A DNA stretch of 64,000 nucleotides from Acinetobacter pragensis (GTDB taxonomy: Bacteria; Pseudomonadota; Gammaproteobacteria; Pseudomonadales; Moraxellaceae): positions 54 through 64,053 of the forward strand of contig NZ_LUAW01000034.1 in NCBI RefSeq assembly GCF_001605895.1. The letters are read 5' to 3'. The translations under genes and the position numbers were made by a program. Shown piece after piece: positions 54,127 to 63,878 of the stretch. Below the pieces are notes generated by a model, which saw only the letters and a list, made by a program, of their open reading frames with translations, made no database searches and was not told where the DNA came from. Within the stretch, counting starts at the first letter, position 1, and each line of letters begins with the position of its first letter.

Positions 54127-55428
54127 TCAATGCAATTTTATTTTTGGCGTGATTTTTTTGCTCATAAAATCTTTTACGGTTAATAAACCCGCATGTGTAT
54201 AGCCGTGGATGGCGGCTTGATGCATGCGGTATAAAGAGACGTACATAGATTTTGCAATGAAGCCTTGTACATTGACTTGCCCCAATAATTCACCGACGGC
54301 TTTATTTTTGCTTAAAGAAACCAAAGAGCCTTTATCGGAAAAATTAAACATCGGCAGCTGCTGGCCGCGCAGGCGGGCTTTTATCGCCTCGGTTAAAAAT
54401 GCAGCCTGCTGGCTGGCCACTTGCGCGCGCGGGCCAAGTACTGCTTCATCTGCACGCGGCTGGCAATGCGCACAGTCACCGAAGGCAAAAATATCAGGAT
54501 CAGCTTTAGTCTGCAGCGTCGCATAGACTTCTAAGCGGCCTAGGCGGTCTTTTGCAAAACCGTTTAAATCCGCAATCACTGCGGGCACTTTAATGCCGGC
54601 GGCCCAGACTTTGAGTTCCGCATGAATTCTGCTGCCGTCAGTGAAATAAATTTTTTCGGCATCCACCTTTTCAACGCGTTTGGATGTGTGAATGTCTATG
54701 CTCATCCGTTCTAATTGCTTCTGCGCATGATCGGCCAGCTTTTCAGGCAGGGCCGGCAGGATTCTATCTGCACCTTCGATTAGATTGATTTGCACATTTT
54801 GAGGCAGAATCTTGTTCAAGCCGTATTTGTAGAAGTTCTGCTTTGCCTGCACCAGCTCTGCAGCAAGTTCCACCCCAGTCGCACCCGCGCCAATAATGCC
54901 GATATTCAGCTGGCGCGGTTCATGGCTGCCTTGAGCATCTAAATAAAGGCGCAGCATGTCTTGCTGGAAAATTTCAGCCTGCTGCAGGCTGTCGAGATAG
55001 TGGCAATGCTCAAGCACGCCTGCTGTGCCAAAATCATTGGACACCGAACCTACGGCTAAAATTAAAGTGTCGTAATTGAGTGTGAGCTTTTCATTCGAGC
55101 TGCCGTATTTTCCTAATCGGGTTGGACTCAGGATGATTTGTTTTTTGGCCGGAAGAATGTCCTCTAAGCAGCCTAAAACGAATTCATAATGATGTTTGGC
55201 TGCATGGCTGTAGTAATTGGTTTCTTCTTCATTGATATTCATTGTGCCGGCTGCAATTTCATGCAGCAGCGGTTTCCAGACGTGTGTCAGTTTCATATCA
55301 ATCAGCGTGATATGCGCTTTACTTGATTTTCCAATACTGTCACCCAATTGAGTAACCAATTCCAAGCCGCCTGCACCGCCGCCGACAATAACAATTCTGT
55401 GCAGTTCATTTTGCTGTTGCTGGTTCAT
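54127..55428 (-). CDS. ndh: Type II NADH dehydrogenase (NDH-2) family oxidoreductase
   Basis: Membrane-associated flavoenzyme of 433 residues that oxidises NADH and reduces quinone without pumping protons. FAD-binding GGGAGGLELVTQLG (N-terminus), a second NADH Rossmann motif GIIGAGATGVELAAELV and the conserved DIFAFGDCAHCQP with QVASQQAAFL. The C-terminal end is amphipathic (KSMYVSLYRMHQAAIHGY) as expected for membrane contact. The dacC-like gene is upstream, separated by a terminator. Confidence 0.9.
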   Translation of the reverse strand: MNQQQQNELHRIVIVGGGAGGLELVTQLGDSIGKSSKAHITLIDMKLTHVWKPLLHEIAAGTMNINEEETNYYSHAAKHHYEFVLGCLEDILPAKKQIILSPTRLGKYGSSNEKLTLNYDTLILAVGSVSNDFGTAGVLEHCHYLDSLQQAEIFQQDMLRLYLDAQGSHEPRQLNIGIIGAGATGVELAAELVQAKQNFYKYGLNKILPQNVQINLIEGADRILPALPEKLADHAQKQLERMSIDIHTSKRVEKVDAEKIYFTDGSRIHAELKVWAAGIKVPAVIADLNGFAKDRLGRLEVYATLQTKADPDIFAFGDCAHCQPRADEAVLGPRAQVASQQAAFLTEAIKARLRGQQLPMFNFSDKGSLVSLSKNKAVGELLGQVNVQGFIAKSMYVSLYRMHQAAIHGYTHAGLLTVKDFMSKKITPKIKLH

Positions 55429-55451
55429 TCGAAATGCCTATTTTTATTGTA

Positions 55452-55489
55452 AAAAAAAGAAGATGGCAGGAGTATGCCATCTTCTTTTT
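55452..55489 (-). terminator. Terminator between dacC-like gene and ndh
   Basis: AAAAAGAAGATGGCA, GGAGTA, TGCCATCTTCTTTTT: a 15-bp perfect stem with T-runs, on the path from the dacC-like gene toward ndh. Confidence 0.9.
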
Positions 55490-55541
55490 CAGGGTGTTTT
55501 TGAATTGTCTTACAAGTTACACAATGCCATCCGAAGTATAT

Positions 55542-56852
55542 CTATTGCGACAAAGGGTAGGTTTTAACAGCGCCTGCATCGGCTGAGAAAAGACCGAAAA
55601 TACTTTTAATCCAAAATAAGAAGCGTTCAAAAACATTAGCTTCTTCAATATTGACGTCATCTTCAATATCAATGGTATTGATCAGCTGGTTGTTTTGATA
55701 CACGTTGACAGTGACGAGTTTCATGACCTGAGTCAAAGGCGCAGTCAGCAGTTTTTCATTTACTTCAATATTCATCTGGGTCTGGGTTTGCTGAAGCGGC
55801 TCTATGGTTTGAACAAGGCTGCCCGTATTCAGCATGATGCGCTGATGCGGCTGGTCAAAAGTATTCAGGTCAATAGTCTGTGCAGGATCGAATAATGACG
55901 TGGTAATAATTTGCGGTTTTTTCGTTTCTACCTTAAACATTTTCAAAGTCGATTTAATGACGGGCAATTCCGCTACCAGCTGCTTGTCTTTAATTGCAAC
56001 TTCATTGCGGCTATAGGTATAAGCCAGATTCATCAGTTTATGAGCAACCTCGGCGCGCTTTAAGCCGCTTTTAGTGCCCATAACCACTACAATTAAACGG
56101 CGGTCAGGGACATTGTGCAGTCCGGACGGGCGGTTTGCCGTTAAAGCCAAGTTATAGCCGGCAGCTTTGGTAAAGCCTGTTTTCATGCCGTCGACGGTTG
56201 GATCTTGCTTGAGCAGAATATTGGTGGCTTTATGAAAATGATTGTTATAGCTGAAACTGGTCTGTTTGGAATAATTGAGATAGTCTGGTGTTTCCTGTAC
56301 CAGCGCACGCCCTAAACGGGCCAAATCAGATGCTGACGAATAATGGTCCGGCATGGTGATGCCGGCGGGGTTTTGGAAATGTGTGTCATTCATGCCCAGC
56401 GCTTTGGCTTCTTTATTCATCCGGTCAATAAACTGCGGAAGGCCGCCAGAAATTTTTTCTGCCAAAGTGACTGCGGCATCATTGGCTGACATCACAATCA
56501 AGCCGGCCAAAAGATGGTCTACAGTAATTTGTTCACCTTCTTTTAGGTACATCTGGGATTCATCCCACTGCACGACATTCACTACGGGTGTTGCAGTAAG
56601 GACATCATTCTTATTTAAGTGGCCTGCCTGAATCTCCTTTAAGGCGATATAGGCTACCATCATCTTGGTTAATGATGCAGGAGCGCGCTGCACATGGCTG
56701 TTATGCTCAGCAATGACTTGGCCTGACTGCGGGTCAAGAATGGTCCATGCTTCAGCTTCTACGGTTTCTGGATTGATGTTAAGCAGTGCAGCATTTGCTA
56801 TCGTGGAGCATAAAGCGAATAGCGCCAGGATGAAGTAGATCACGCGTTTCAA
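55542..56852 (-). CDS. dacC: D-alanyl-D-alanine carboxypeptidase (PBP5/6 type)
   Basis: Periplasmic low-molecular-mass PBP of 436 residues that trims the terminal D-Ala of peptidoglycan. Signal peptide (LFALCSTIANA), active-site APASLTKMMVAY (SxxK), VMSANDAAVTLAE (SxN), DGMKTGFTKAAG (KTG). The C-terminal PBP5-C-like beta domain is followed by an amphipathic helix (FERFLFWIKSIFGLF) that would anchor it at the membrane. It is monocistronic. Confidence 0.93.
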   Translation of the reverse strand: MKRVIYFILALFALCSTIANAALLNINPETVEAEAWTILDPQSGQVIAEHNSHVQRAPASLTKMMVAYIALKEIQAGHLNKNDVLTATPVVNVVQWDESQMYLKEGEQITVDHLLAGLIVMSANDAAVTLAEKISGGLPQFIDRMNKEAKALGMNDTHFQNPAGITMPDHYSSASDLARLGRALVQETPDYLNYSKQTSFSYNNHFHKATNILLKQDPTVDGMKTGFTKAAGYNLALTANRPSGLHNVPDRRLIVVVMGTKSGLKRAEVAHKLMNLAYTYSRNEVAIKDKQLVAELPVIKSTLKMFKVETKKPQIITTSLFDPAQTIDLNTFDQPHQRIMLNTGSLVQTIEPLQQTQTQMNIEVNEKLLTAPLTQVMKLVTVNVYQNNQLINTIDIEDDVNIEEANVFERFLFWIKSIFGLFSADAGAVKTYPLSQ

Positions 56853-57031
56853 TGAGGTTCCTTAAGACCCATCCCTGAGTCCAAAAATACGAAAAAATTA
56901 GTGGAATGCTATGCCTTTTTTTTTCTGCTGACTAGTCATAATTGTAGACAATTGCGACAGTCCTGCATCGTTCAGCTAAAAAATGTTAAGCTTATTGTTA
57001 AGTTAACATTTTTTATTTTGTATTGCCCATT

Positions 57032-58735
57032 ATGCTGCATTATCAAATCGAATTTGACGATTATCGTCAGCACCTTATTCATGTCACTGCACGTTTTCTG
57101 GCAGACCCGACGCAAGTTTTATCACTTCCAACTTGGATACCGGGAAGCTATTTAATTCGTGAGTTTTCAAAACATATTGAATCTGTCCGAGCTTATGATG
57201 AAGACGGGCGGGTTTTGCAGATTCAGAAATTTGAAAAGAATAAATGGCGTTTATTCAATACCGATCATGAGCTGATTACCGTTGAATATGATGTTTACGC
57301 CTATGATCTGTCTGTGCGCGGCGCTTATGTCGATCAAAACCGATTATATGTAAATCCGGCTTGCGCATGTTTAGGGCTGGATGGACAAGAGGGCAAAGCG
57401 GTTGAAGTTGAAGTGTTTCTGCCAAAGGAGTTGCGGCATTTTCAATTGGCGACCGGTTTAAAATCTAAAACCTTGGTGAAAGGCCGCTATACCTTATATG
57501 CCGACAGTTATGCACAGCTGATTGATTCACCATTTGAGCTGGCGGATCAAAGCCGTTTCAGTTTTGAAGCCAATGGCATTCCACATGAATTTGTGGTTTC
57601 AGGCAAGCACGCAATGAATGCGCAGCGTATGCAGCAGGATATTGAAAAAATCTGCAGCACAGAAATTTCAATGTTTGGTTCTGCGCCATTCAAAGACTAT
57701 ACGTTTATGACCATGGCAACAGGCAACAGCTATGGCGGATTGGAACATCCAAACAGCACCAGTCTGATTACGCCGCGTGATGACCTGCCGAAAGCCAATG
57801 AGCCAGAACAGCCGTCAAAAGACTATCAGCGTTTCTTAGGTCTTTGCAGCCATGAATATTTCCATTCTTGGCTGGTGAAGTTTATCCGTCCGGAAAATTT
57901 CGTGAATTATGATCTGAACAAAGAAGGCTATACCTCTTTATTGTGGATTTTTGAAGGCTTCACATCGTATTACGATGACCTGATTTTATTGCGCAGCGGC
58001 GTGATTAATCAGGATGCTTATTTAAGCTTGTTAAAAGCGCAAATTGACCGCTATTTGCAAAACCCTGGCCGTTTGGTTCAGTCTGTATCTGAATCAAGTT
58101 TTGATGCGTGGGTGAAGTTCTACCGTCAGGATGAAAACTCCAACAATGCCGGTACCAGCTATTACAACAAAGGCTGTTTAGTTGCGTTGTGTTTGGACTT
58201 AGGTCTGCGTCTTCGCGGTTCTAGTCTAGATGCCTTAATGCGTAAGCTGTATGAAAATGCGCAAAATGGCATTCAAGTGAATGAGCGTACCATTTTCAAT
58301 TTATGCAATGAATTGACGGGTGATGATTGGTTAGAGCAAATCAATCACTTGATTAATACCACTGATGAATTGCCGCTGGATCAGCTGTTTCCTGAGTTTG
58401 GTGTCAGTTTTACCTTGAAAAATGACAAGTCATTGCCATTGGGTTTAAAGCTGGCAGATAAGCCTGAAGGTGTGCTGGTTCAATCTGCCCGCCGTGATGG
58501 TGCTGGAACAAACGCAGGGCTTTCCGCCAATGATGTGATTGTTGCCATTGACGGTTTAAAAGCGACTGTGAAACTTGTTGAGCAATATGCGAAGCTGGAG
58601 GGCACATATTCTGTTTATGCGTTCCGCCGTGATGAGTTTATGCAGTTTGAGGTTCAGTCCGCAGGTTCTGAATTGGCAGAAGTGGAATTAAAGATTGAAG
58701 ATCAAGTTAAAGCGGAGAAGTGGCTGACAGCTTAA
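57032..58735 (+). CDS. M61-family glycyl aminopeptidase with PDZ domain
   Basis: Peptidase of 567 residues. The zinc motif is SHEYFHSWLVKFIRP (HExxH near residue 274) and the downstream Glu in WIFEGFTSYYDDLILLR; upstream MATGNSYGGLEHPNST is a family block. The C-terminal PDZ domain (about 480-560) has GAGTNAGLSANDVIVAIDGLK. It has no signal peptide, so it is probably cytoplasmic. The ATG at 57032 is used; a TTG at 57023 extends the frame. Substrate preference for N-terminal Gly/Ala is known for the family. Confidence 0.9.
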   Translation: MLHYQIEFDDYRQHLIHVTARFLADPTQVLSLPTWIPGSYLIREFSKHIESVRAYDEDGRVLQIQKFEKNKWRLFNTDHELITVEYDVYAYDLSVRGAYVDQNRLYVNPACACLGLDGQEGKAVEVEVFLPKELRHFQLATGLKSKTLVKGRYTLYADSYAQLIDSPFELADQSRFSFEANGIPHEFVVSGKHAMNAQRMQQDIEKICSTEISMFGSAPFKDYTFMTMATGNSYGGLEHPNSTSLITPRDDLPKANEPEQPSKDYQRFLGLCSHEYFHSWLVKFIRPENFVNYDLNKEGYTSLLWIFEGFTSYYDDLILLRSGVINQDAYLSLLKAQIDRYLQNPGRLVQSVSESSFDAWVKFYRQDENSNNAGTSYYNKGCLVALCLDLGLRLRGSSLDALMRKLYENAQNGIQVNERTIFNLCNELTGDDWLEQINHLINTTDELPLDQLFPEFGVSFTLKNDKSLPLGLKLADKPEGVLVQSARRDGAGTNAGLSANDVIVAIDGLKATVKLVEQYAKLEGTYSVYAFRRDEFMQFEVQSAGSELAEVELKIEDQVKAEKWLTA

Positions 58736-58760
58736 GTTCTTAAGAATGTAACTGTCATGT

Positions 58761-58790
58761 AAAACCGATGCTTTAGCGTCGGTTTTTTTA
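58761..58790 (+). terminator. Terminator after the M61 peptidase gene
   Basis: AACCGATGC, TTTA, GCGTCGGTTTTTTTA. Strong hairpin with one G-U pair. Confidence 0.9.
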
Positions 58791-58969
58791 TTTTTTAGTG
58801 AAAGTGATTAATATTTTATTTGAAGGGATATTGGGCTGTAATTACATTTTATGATGTATAGCTACATATGAAGCGATTGGTGAGCAAGCAGATCAGAGAG
58901 GCTTTTTTGCGGGTATTTAGCGCAAGATATTTAATCATGCGCTAAAAATCGAGATTACATTTGAATTGG

Positions 58970-59962
58970 TTAATGCTTTGCAAGCAGCGCATATTCAGCC
59001 TTTTGAGATGGAGGTGAAGCGAGGTCAACTTCATGGATAATTCTATTATTCATATCTTGCTTTTCAATTTGGCTAAATATATTTGCAGTAGACTTTATTT
59101 GCGCTGCTGTTTTACGCTGAATTAAATGCTGGTCTAAATATTTGCCGATTAAACTAGAAATTACCTGTTCATTGAAGCAAATTGATGTAACAACACGGCC
59201 TGTATGAATAGCTTCCGCCAGCATGGTCACGCTGTCTTCAGTCACAAAGATGTAATGGCTTTTAGTCAGGCTGTCCATAATAGGTATGTCCTTGCTGAAT
59301 GCTTTGAATTCCACTGCATGCTGCTGCATTAAGTCCAAGCTTTGCTGCGATAAATTGGGAGTTCTTCTTGAACAGATAATTGTGCCAGTCAAGTGCCGCC
59401 CTTGAGTGAACTGAATGAAGTTCATAATCATTAATTCAAAATCTTTGTCTTGAAAGGGATATTCAGTCGTGCTGCCGCCCAGCATTAACACCGCATGCTC
59501 ACTAAACGGAAGATTTTGAAGCTGGCTGAATTTTTGCAGCACTGGAGGGGTTGGGAGAATGATTTGTTTGCAGCTGCACTCCTGATGCATTGCGCTGATG
59601 CTCCAATCTATAAAATGGGCGTTAAAATTTCGAACATTTCCTGCATAGATTAAAGGGATATTGAAGCGCTGTGACAAGTATGCCGCGTAGATAAGATTAG
59701 GCATGCCCGAGCAGACAATGACTTTAGTATTTTTTAAATTGGGAGGAATAGACTTGAATAATAAAGGCGACAGAAGTTTGAACAGCCAAGGGAAATGAGA
59801 TGCTTTTTTTAATAGGCTGGTCAGCCGCTTGGACGTCATACTATTTTGCTTATAGTTTTGAATGGAAAATGCATATTGAGTTTGCAATATTTCAGCAATG
59901 GCTAATGACGGATTGTGATGTCCATTACGCCCATCATGGATAACTAAAATATTTTGATTCAT
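58970..59962 (-). CDS. ELM1/GtrOC1-like glycosyltransferase-type protein
   Basis: Protein of 330 residues resembling the bacterial 'mitochondrial fission ELM1' family, which has a glycosyltransferase GT-B-like fold. Recognised by LVIHDGRNGHHNPSLAIAE at the N-terminus, VIVCSGMPNLIYAAYLSQRFNIPLIY-type stretch (read in parts), MLGGSTTEYPF and the end motif FVTEDSVTMLAEAIHTGRVV. Family members adjoin lipopolysaccharide or capsule loci elsewhere; here it stands alone. Donor and acceptor are unknown. Confidence 0.75.
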   Translation of the reverse strand: MNQNILVIHDGRNGHHNPSLAIAEILQTQYAFSIQNYKQNSMTSKRLTSLLKKASHFPWLFKLLSPLLFKSIPPNLKNTKVIVCSGMPNLIYAAYLSQRFNIPLIYAGNVRNFNAHFIDWSISAMHQECSCKQIILPTPPVLQKFSQLQNLPFSEHAVLMLGGSTTEYPFQDKDFELMIMNFIQFTQGRHLTGTIICSRRTPNLSQQSLDLMQQHAVEFKAFSKDIPIMDSLTKSHYIFVTEDSVTMLAEAIHTGRVVTSICFNEQVISSLIGKYLDQHLIQRKTAAQIKSTANIFSQIEKQDMNNRIIHEVDLASPPSQKAEYALLAKH

Positions 59963-60150
59963 TTGATGAACCTTTCTTTAATCAATTTATTCATTAAAGA
60001 TAGGCTAAGATTTTTTGCTTAAAGTATTCTTAATCTTCTGTGATAATTATTTGACATTTAACATCTGGCCTTATAGCAGGTAAGGATATAAGTGGCTTTA
60101 AGGGTATTGTATATTTTTATCTAATTCATAATATTATGATTGATTACAAT

Positions 60151-60216
60151 ATATTAAAGATAAGTATGAATAATATTAAAGATAAGTATGAATAATATTA
60201 AAGATAAGTATGAATA
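60151..60216. repeat. Three perfect 22-bp tandem repeats
   Basis: The unit ATATTAAAGATAAGTATGAA plus TA occurs three times head to tail (60151-60172, 60173-60194, 60195-60216) with no mismatch. It lies 190-250 bp upstream of the ELM1-like gene. A repeat this regular can change copy number by slippage. Confidence 0.95.
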
Positions 60217-60223
60217 ATAAATA

Positions 60224-60245
60224 AAGCCCACTTACGTGAGCTTTA
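60224..60245 (-). terminator. Terminator after rluE
   Basis: Minus-strand AAAGCTCAC, GTAA, GTGGGCTTT then ATTTATT. One G-U pair. Confidence 0.8.
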
Positions 60246-60273
60246 ATTTTAAACAAATTTTTAAGATTCCAGC

Positions 60274-61065
60274 TTAACGCCCATTACGCCCGCGGCCGCG
60301 CGGCGCTTTGGTATTTGGGCGTGTTGTACCATTGGTGCGGCGTTTTGGCTTTTCGCTGTCATCCATTTGCCAAATACGCTTCGTGCCCGACGTTTTCTTC
60401 ACAGAACCATCTTTGTTTTTACGTACCATTGGCTTACCGCCTGTACCGCCTGGTTTTTTCACGTAAGAACGTGAACGATATGGTTCTTCGGCAGGAATAT
60501 TTTGGAAATCCGGATAAAGAAGCGGTTCAATTTCCTTGGTTTCGCCCGGCTGTAAGGCCATTTGAACCAAATCAATAGCACCGATTTTTGTGCGGATTAA
60601 GCGCAATGTCGGAAAACCGATGGCTGCTGTCATGCGGCGAACTTGACGGTTGCGGCCTTCACAGATTGAAATTTCAATCCAAGAAGTAGGAACAGAGGCG
60701 CGGAAACGAACAGGAGGATCTCGTTCCCATAACCATGCTGGCTGTTCAACTTTGGCTGCTTTTGCGGGCAATGTCATGCCGTCTTTCAGCTCAACACCTT
60801 GGCGGAGCTGCTCAAGCGCTTCTTCAGTGACATCACCTTCAACCTGAACCAAGTAAGTTTTAAATTTCTTATTTTCAGGGTTGGTAATGTACTGGTTCAG
60901 GCCGCCGTGGTCGGTCAGAAAAACTAAACCTTCAGAGTCCATATCTAAACGGCCAGCCAAACGCAAAGTCGGGTCGTCTACGAAGTCGGACATGGTCATG
61001 TGCGCTTCATCTTTACGGAATTGGGAGAGCACGTCATAAGGCTTATTGAGAATGACGATTTTCAT
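60274..61065 (-). CDS. rluE: 23S rRNA pseudouridine(2457) synthase
   Basis: RsuA-family pseudouridine synthase. The 263-residue protein has ILNKPYDVLSQF, the catalytic LAGRLDMDSEGLVFLT (Asp in GRLDMDSEGL), TYLVQVEG, EPAWLWERDPPVR-type stretch (seen as EQPAWLWERDPPVR), and EGRNRQVRRMTAAIGFPTLRLIR. These match RluE, which modifies U2457 in 23S rRNA. It has an extra basic, Lys/Arg/Gly-rich C-terminal tail of about 70 residues. It is divergent from icd. Confidence 0.92.
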   Translation of the reverse strand: MKIVILNKPYDVLSQFRKDEAHMTMSDFVDDPTLRLAGRLDMDSEGLVFLTDHGGLNQYITNPENKKFKTYLVQVEGDVTEEALEQLRQGVELKDGMTLPAKAAKVEQPAWLWERDPPVRFRASVPTSWIEISICEGRNRQVRRMTAAIGFPTLRLIRTKIGAIDLVQMALQPGETKEIEPLLYPDFQNIPAEEPYRSRSYVKKPGGTGGKPMVRKNKDGSVKKTSGTKRIWQMDDSEKPKRRTNGTTRPNTKAPRGRGRNGR

Positions 61066-61260
61066 ATGAAATGGCTTCTTCACTAATATAAATAAAAGAA
61101 ACATCGAGTTTTATTTAAGCGGAAAATAGAGTTATTTCCCTTATAAATCTCAAAGATGTTTGAATTCGATTAATCTATTATGCGTGAAGATAGATTGAAA
61201 GTATTGCAAATTGGCAATTATTTTTAAATTGCCGGATGAATAATAAGGAGAATAGACCGA

Positions 61261-62514
61261 ATGGGTTATCAAAAAATTGTGGTGCCAGTGGATGGCAGTA
61301 AAATTACCGTAAATTCAGATTTATCTTTAAATGTGCCTAATCAGCCGATTATTCCTTTTATTGAAGGCGACGGCATCGGCATTGATATTACACCAGCAAT
61401 GAAAACCGTGGTTGATGCCGCGGTGCAAAAAGCCTATAGCGGCAAGCGTTCTATTGAATGGATGGAAGTGTATTGCGGTGAAAAAGCCAATAAAATTTAC
61501 GGTACGTATATGCCGGATGAAACCTTAGAAGCGTTGCGTGAATATGTCGTATCGATTAAAGGGCCGCTTACAACGCCAGTGGGTGGAGGTATTCGTTCCC
61601 TGAATGTGGCGCTGCGCCAAGAATTGGATTTGTACGTTTGTGTGCGCCCTGTGCGCTGGTTTAAAGGTGTGCCATCGCCGGTGCAGCATCCTGAACAGAC
61701 CGACATGGTTATTTTCCGTGAAAACTCAGAAGATATTTATGCTGGAATTGAATGGAAAGCCGATTCTGCTGAAGCGAAAAAAGTCATTAAATTTTTAAAA
61801 GAAGAAATGGGTGTAACCAAGATCCGATTTGAAGAGAACTGCGGCATTGGCATTAAACCGGTCTCTAAAGAAGGCACGCAGCGTTTGGTGCGTAAAGCGA
61901 TTCAATTTGCTATAGATAATAACAAGCCTTCAGTGACCTTAGTTCATAAAGGCAACATTATGAAATATACCGAAGGCGCGTTTAAAGAGTGGGGCTATGA
62001 GCTTGCAATGGAGCGTTTCTGCGGTGAATTGATTGACGGCGGCCCTTGGGTCAAAATTAAGAACCCGAAAACCGGCAAGGATATTATTATTAAAGATGTG
62101 ATTGCAGACGCATTCCTGCAGCAGATTTTAATGCGCCCAGCAGATTATTCCGTCATTGCGACGCTGAATTTAAATGGCGACTATATTTCTGATGCACTGG
62201 CGGCTGAAGTCGGCGGCATCGGGATTGCCCCAGGCGCCAATATTGGCGGCGCTGTTCAAGTCTATGAAGCGACACATGGCACTGCGCCAAAATATGCAGG
62301 ACAAGATAAAGTCAATCCGGGCTCAATCATTCTTTCTGCGGAAATGATGCTGCGTGATATGGGCTGGATTGAAGCGGCTGACTTAATCATTAAAGGGATC
62401 TCAGGGGCAATAGCGGCTAAAACCGTGACCTATGATTTTGAGCGCTTAATGCCGGATGCAACCCTGCTGCGCTGTTCTGAATTTGGGCAGGCTATCATCG
62501 ACAACATGGAATAG
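61261..62514 (+). CDS. icd: NADP-dependent isocitrate dehydrogenase
   Basis: TCA-cycle enzyme of 417 residues. The family blocks are present: [15 protein letters not shown], the substrate-binding [33 protein letters not shown], and [18 protein letters not shown]. It is the dimeric E. coli-type (IDH-I). The ATG at 61261 follows AAGGAG. It is monocistronic, with a terminator after it. Confidence 0.95.
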   Translation: MGYQKIVVPVDGSKITVNSDLSLNVPNQPIIPFIEGDGIGIDITPAMKTVVDAAVQKAYSGKRSIEWMEVYCGEKANKIYGTYMPDETLEALREYVVSIKGPLTTPVGGGIRSLNVALRQELDLYVCVRPVRWFKGVPSPVQHPEQTDMVIFRENSEDIYAGIEWKADSAEAKKVIKFLKEEMGVTKIRFEENCGIGIKPVSKEGTQRLVRKAIQFAIDNNKPSVTLVHKGNIMKYTEGAFKEWGYELAMERFCGELIDGGPWVKIKNPKTGKDIIIKDVIADAFLQQILMRPADYSVIATLNLNGDYISDALAAEVGGIGIAPGANIGGAVQVYEATHGTAPKYAGQDKVNPGSIILSAEMMLRDMGWIEAADLIIKGISGAIAAKTVTYDFERLMPDATLLRCSEFGQAIIDNME

Positions 62515-62539
62515 CCTGAGTAAGATCAAGAGAATGTGA

Positions 62540-62570
62540 AATACCCCGCAGCCTTTGCGGGGTATTTATT
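62540..62570 (+). terminator. Terminator after icd
   Basis: AATACCCCGCA, GCCTT, TGCGGGGTATT with T-rich tail. Confidence 0.92.
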
Positions 62571-62633
62571 TGTAAAAACTAGAACTTTAAATAACTTGAT
62601 GATATTTTGTACGAAAATTATAAGGGGAATACA

Positions 62634-62936
62634 ATGAAAAGCAGCGGGACAATTTTATTATTGCTGGCAATGCCTGTATTGGCGCAAGCTGGCGCAGTGT
62701 ATAAGTGCAATATAAAAGGATCTGTGATTTATCAGTCTAAGCCTTGCTCAGGCGCTACTGCTGATGCGCGTTTTCAGCAAGAACAGCGTCTTTATAGCCG
62801 TACCGCTGCTTCAAGCCCGCCAAAAGCCAAAAACGGCACAAGCAATGAAATTCCAGATACCGAAGAAGGTAAAAAGAAAAGTTTAGCAATTGCACAAGAA
62901 GCTTATCAATCAGCGAAAGAGCGTCCAGCGCAATAG
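62634..62936 (+). CDS. DUF4124 secreted protein
   Basis: Protein of 100 residues: signal peptide (ILLLLAMPVLAQA), then a DUF4124 domain in GAVYKCNIKGSVIYQSKPC, which usually contains two cysteines (Cys25, Cys40). The rest is polar and helix-like (EEGKKKSLAIAQEAYQSAKE). The ribosome site AAGGGG precedes the ATG by 6 nt. The domain is found across gammaproteobacteria but its role is unknown. Confidence 0.85.
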   Translation: MKSSGTILLLLAMPVLAQAGAVYKCNIKGSVIYQSKPCSGATADARFQQEQRLYSRTAASSPPKAKNGTSNEIPDTEEGKKKSLAIAQEAYQSAKERPAQ

Positions 62937-63462
62937 TCATGCTAAATGGTTTTTCAAAACTAAAAGTATGAACAGCATAATATGATGCTGTCTGATCATT
63001 CAAAAAGTGCTTTAGCTTATAGACGAGCCCGCTTTATAGCGGGTTTTATATTGTTTTAAATTTGGGTTGAGGGACAGGGCGTTCTTGAGACTGAAAACGA
63101 AGAAAATGCTGTCTATATGCACAGCCAGAAGCATAAATTATTTGTACAGAAGCCCTGCATGCGTAAAGTGTTTCAGCCAGCTGAATGTTTCGTTTAATTA
63201 AGTTTGTATATTTAGCAGAAGCGTTAATTCAGTAAATGTTCAATTATTGCCCCCGCTGAATTTATTCACTTTATTTAAAGTGTAATTACATTGAAGCAAT
63301 TTGAAACAGCTCAGGGCTTGGAAAGATGGATTTCTAGGCTAAAGTGGTTATTGCCCAGATGTTGAATAAGGAAGCTCGAACCAACAGGTATTGTTACATC
63401 GTTGGATGTGTGCATTTAGGTGTATGCATTGATTTAATATCACTGAACAGGAGTTGCATGAA
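62937..63462. other. Intergenic region between DUF4124 and Q/N-rich genes
   Basis: The 526-bp stretch includes a hairpin terminator near 63026-63050 (AGCCCGC, TTTATA, GCGGGTTTTA). No gene was seen; the frames beginning near 63344 are shadows of the Q/N-rich repeat. Confidence 0.5.
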
Positions 63463-63648
63463 ATGTCCCGCCATCAGCAGCAACAGCAAAACCAACAGCA
63501 AAACCAACAGCAGAAAAATCAACAGCAGCAGAACCAGCAAGAGCAACAGCAACAACAGCAGCAACAGCAAGATCAGAATCAGCAAAATCAGAAGTCGGAT
63601 AAACAGCAGCATAACCAGAAAAATCAACGCAATCAGCAACAGCGTTAA
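63463..63648 (+). CDS. Q/N-rich microprotein
   Basis: A 61-residue frame, almost entirely Gln with interspersed Asn and Lys and few acidic residues (for example QNQQEQQQQQQQQQDQNQ). It begins MSRHQ, and AGGAG lies nine nt upstream. CAG and CAA alternate freely in this frame, which leaves the protein unchanged; in the other frames the same changes would alter residues. That pattern favours this frame. It is followed by three small hairpins (63707-63747, 63761-63772, 63774-63814). Function is unknown. Confidence 0.6.
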   Translation: MSRHQQQQQNQQQNQQQKNQQQQNQQEQQQQQQQQQDQNQQNQKSDKQQHNQKNQRNQQQR

Positions 63649-63773
63649 GGTTTCAGCTGAGTTGAAATGATCGGGCTTATATGAATTTCTAAAGATTTAA
63701 GCTCAATAGCCAAAACGTTGCACAGGAAAGAATATGTGTTTTGGCTAAGGATAAAACCCATAGCAAAAGCTAT

Positions 63774-63814
63774 AAAATAAACAGGCGCCAAGGGATTTGA
63801 CGCCTGTTTATTTT
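63774..63814. terminator. Bidirectional terminator before the partial transporter gene
   Basis: AAAATAAACAGGCG and its perfect 14-bp complement CGCCTGTTTATTTT around a 13-nt loop, with T-runs on both strands. Confidence 0.9.
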
Positions 63815-63878
63815 TTGCCGTATGCCATATATCGGCAGCATAGATTATTCTGCTGGGCAATGAACGCATGCATTAAAA

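Larger units (their letters stand above)
59963..60273. other. Gap with tandem repeats and terminator
   Basis: The 311-bp gap between the ELM1-like gene and rluE holds three 22-bp direct repeats at 60151-60216 and an rluE terminator at 60224-60245. No gene was seen. Confidence 0.5.

Noticed and set aside
60151-60216. CRISPR array
   Set aside because: The units are directly adjacent with no spacers, so it is a simple tandem repeat.
63344-63670. Ser/Asn-rich and Leu-rich frames over the Gln repeat
   Set aside because: They arise from reading the CAG/CAA repeat in other frames. Codon changes are synonymous only in the Gln frame.
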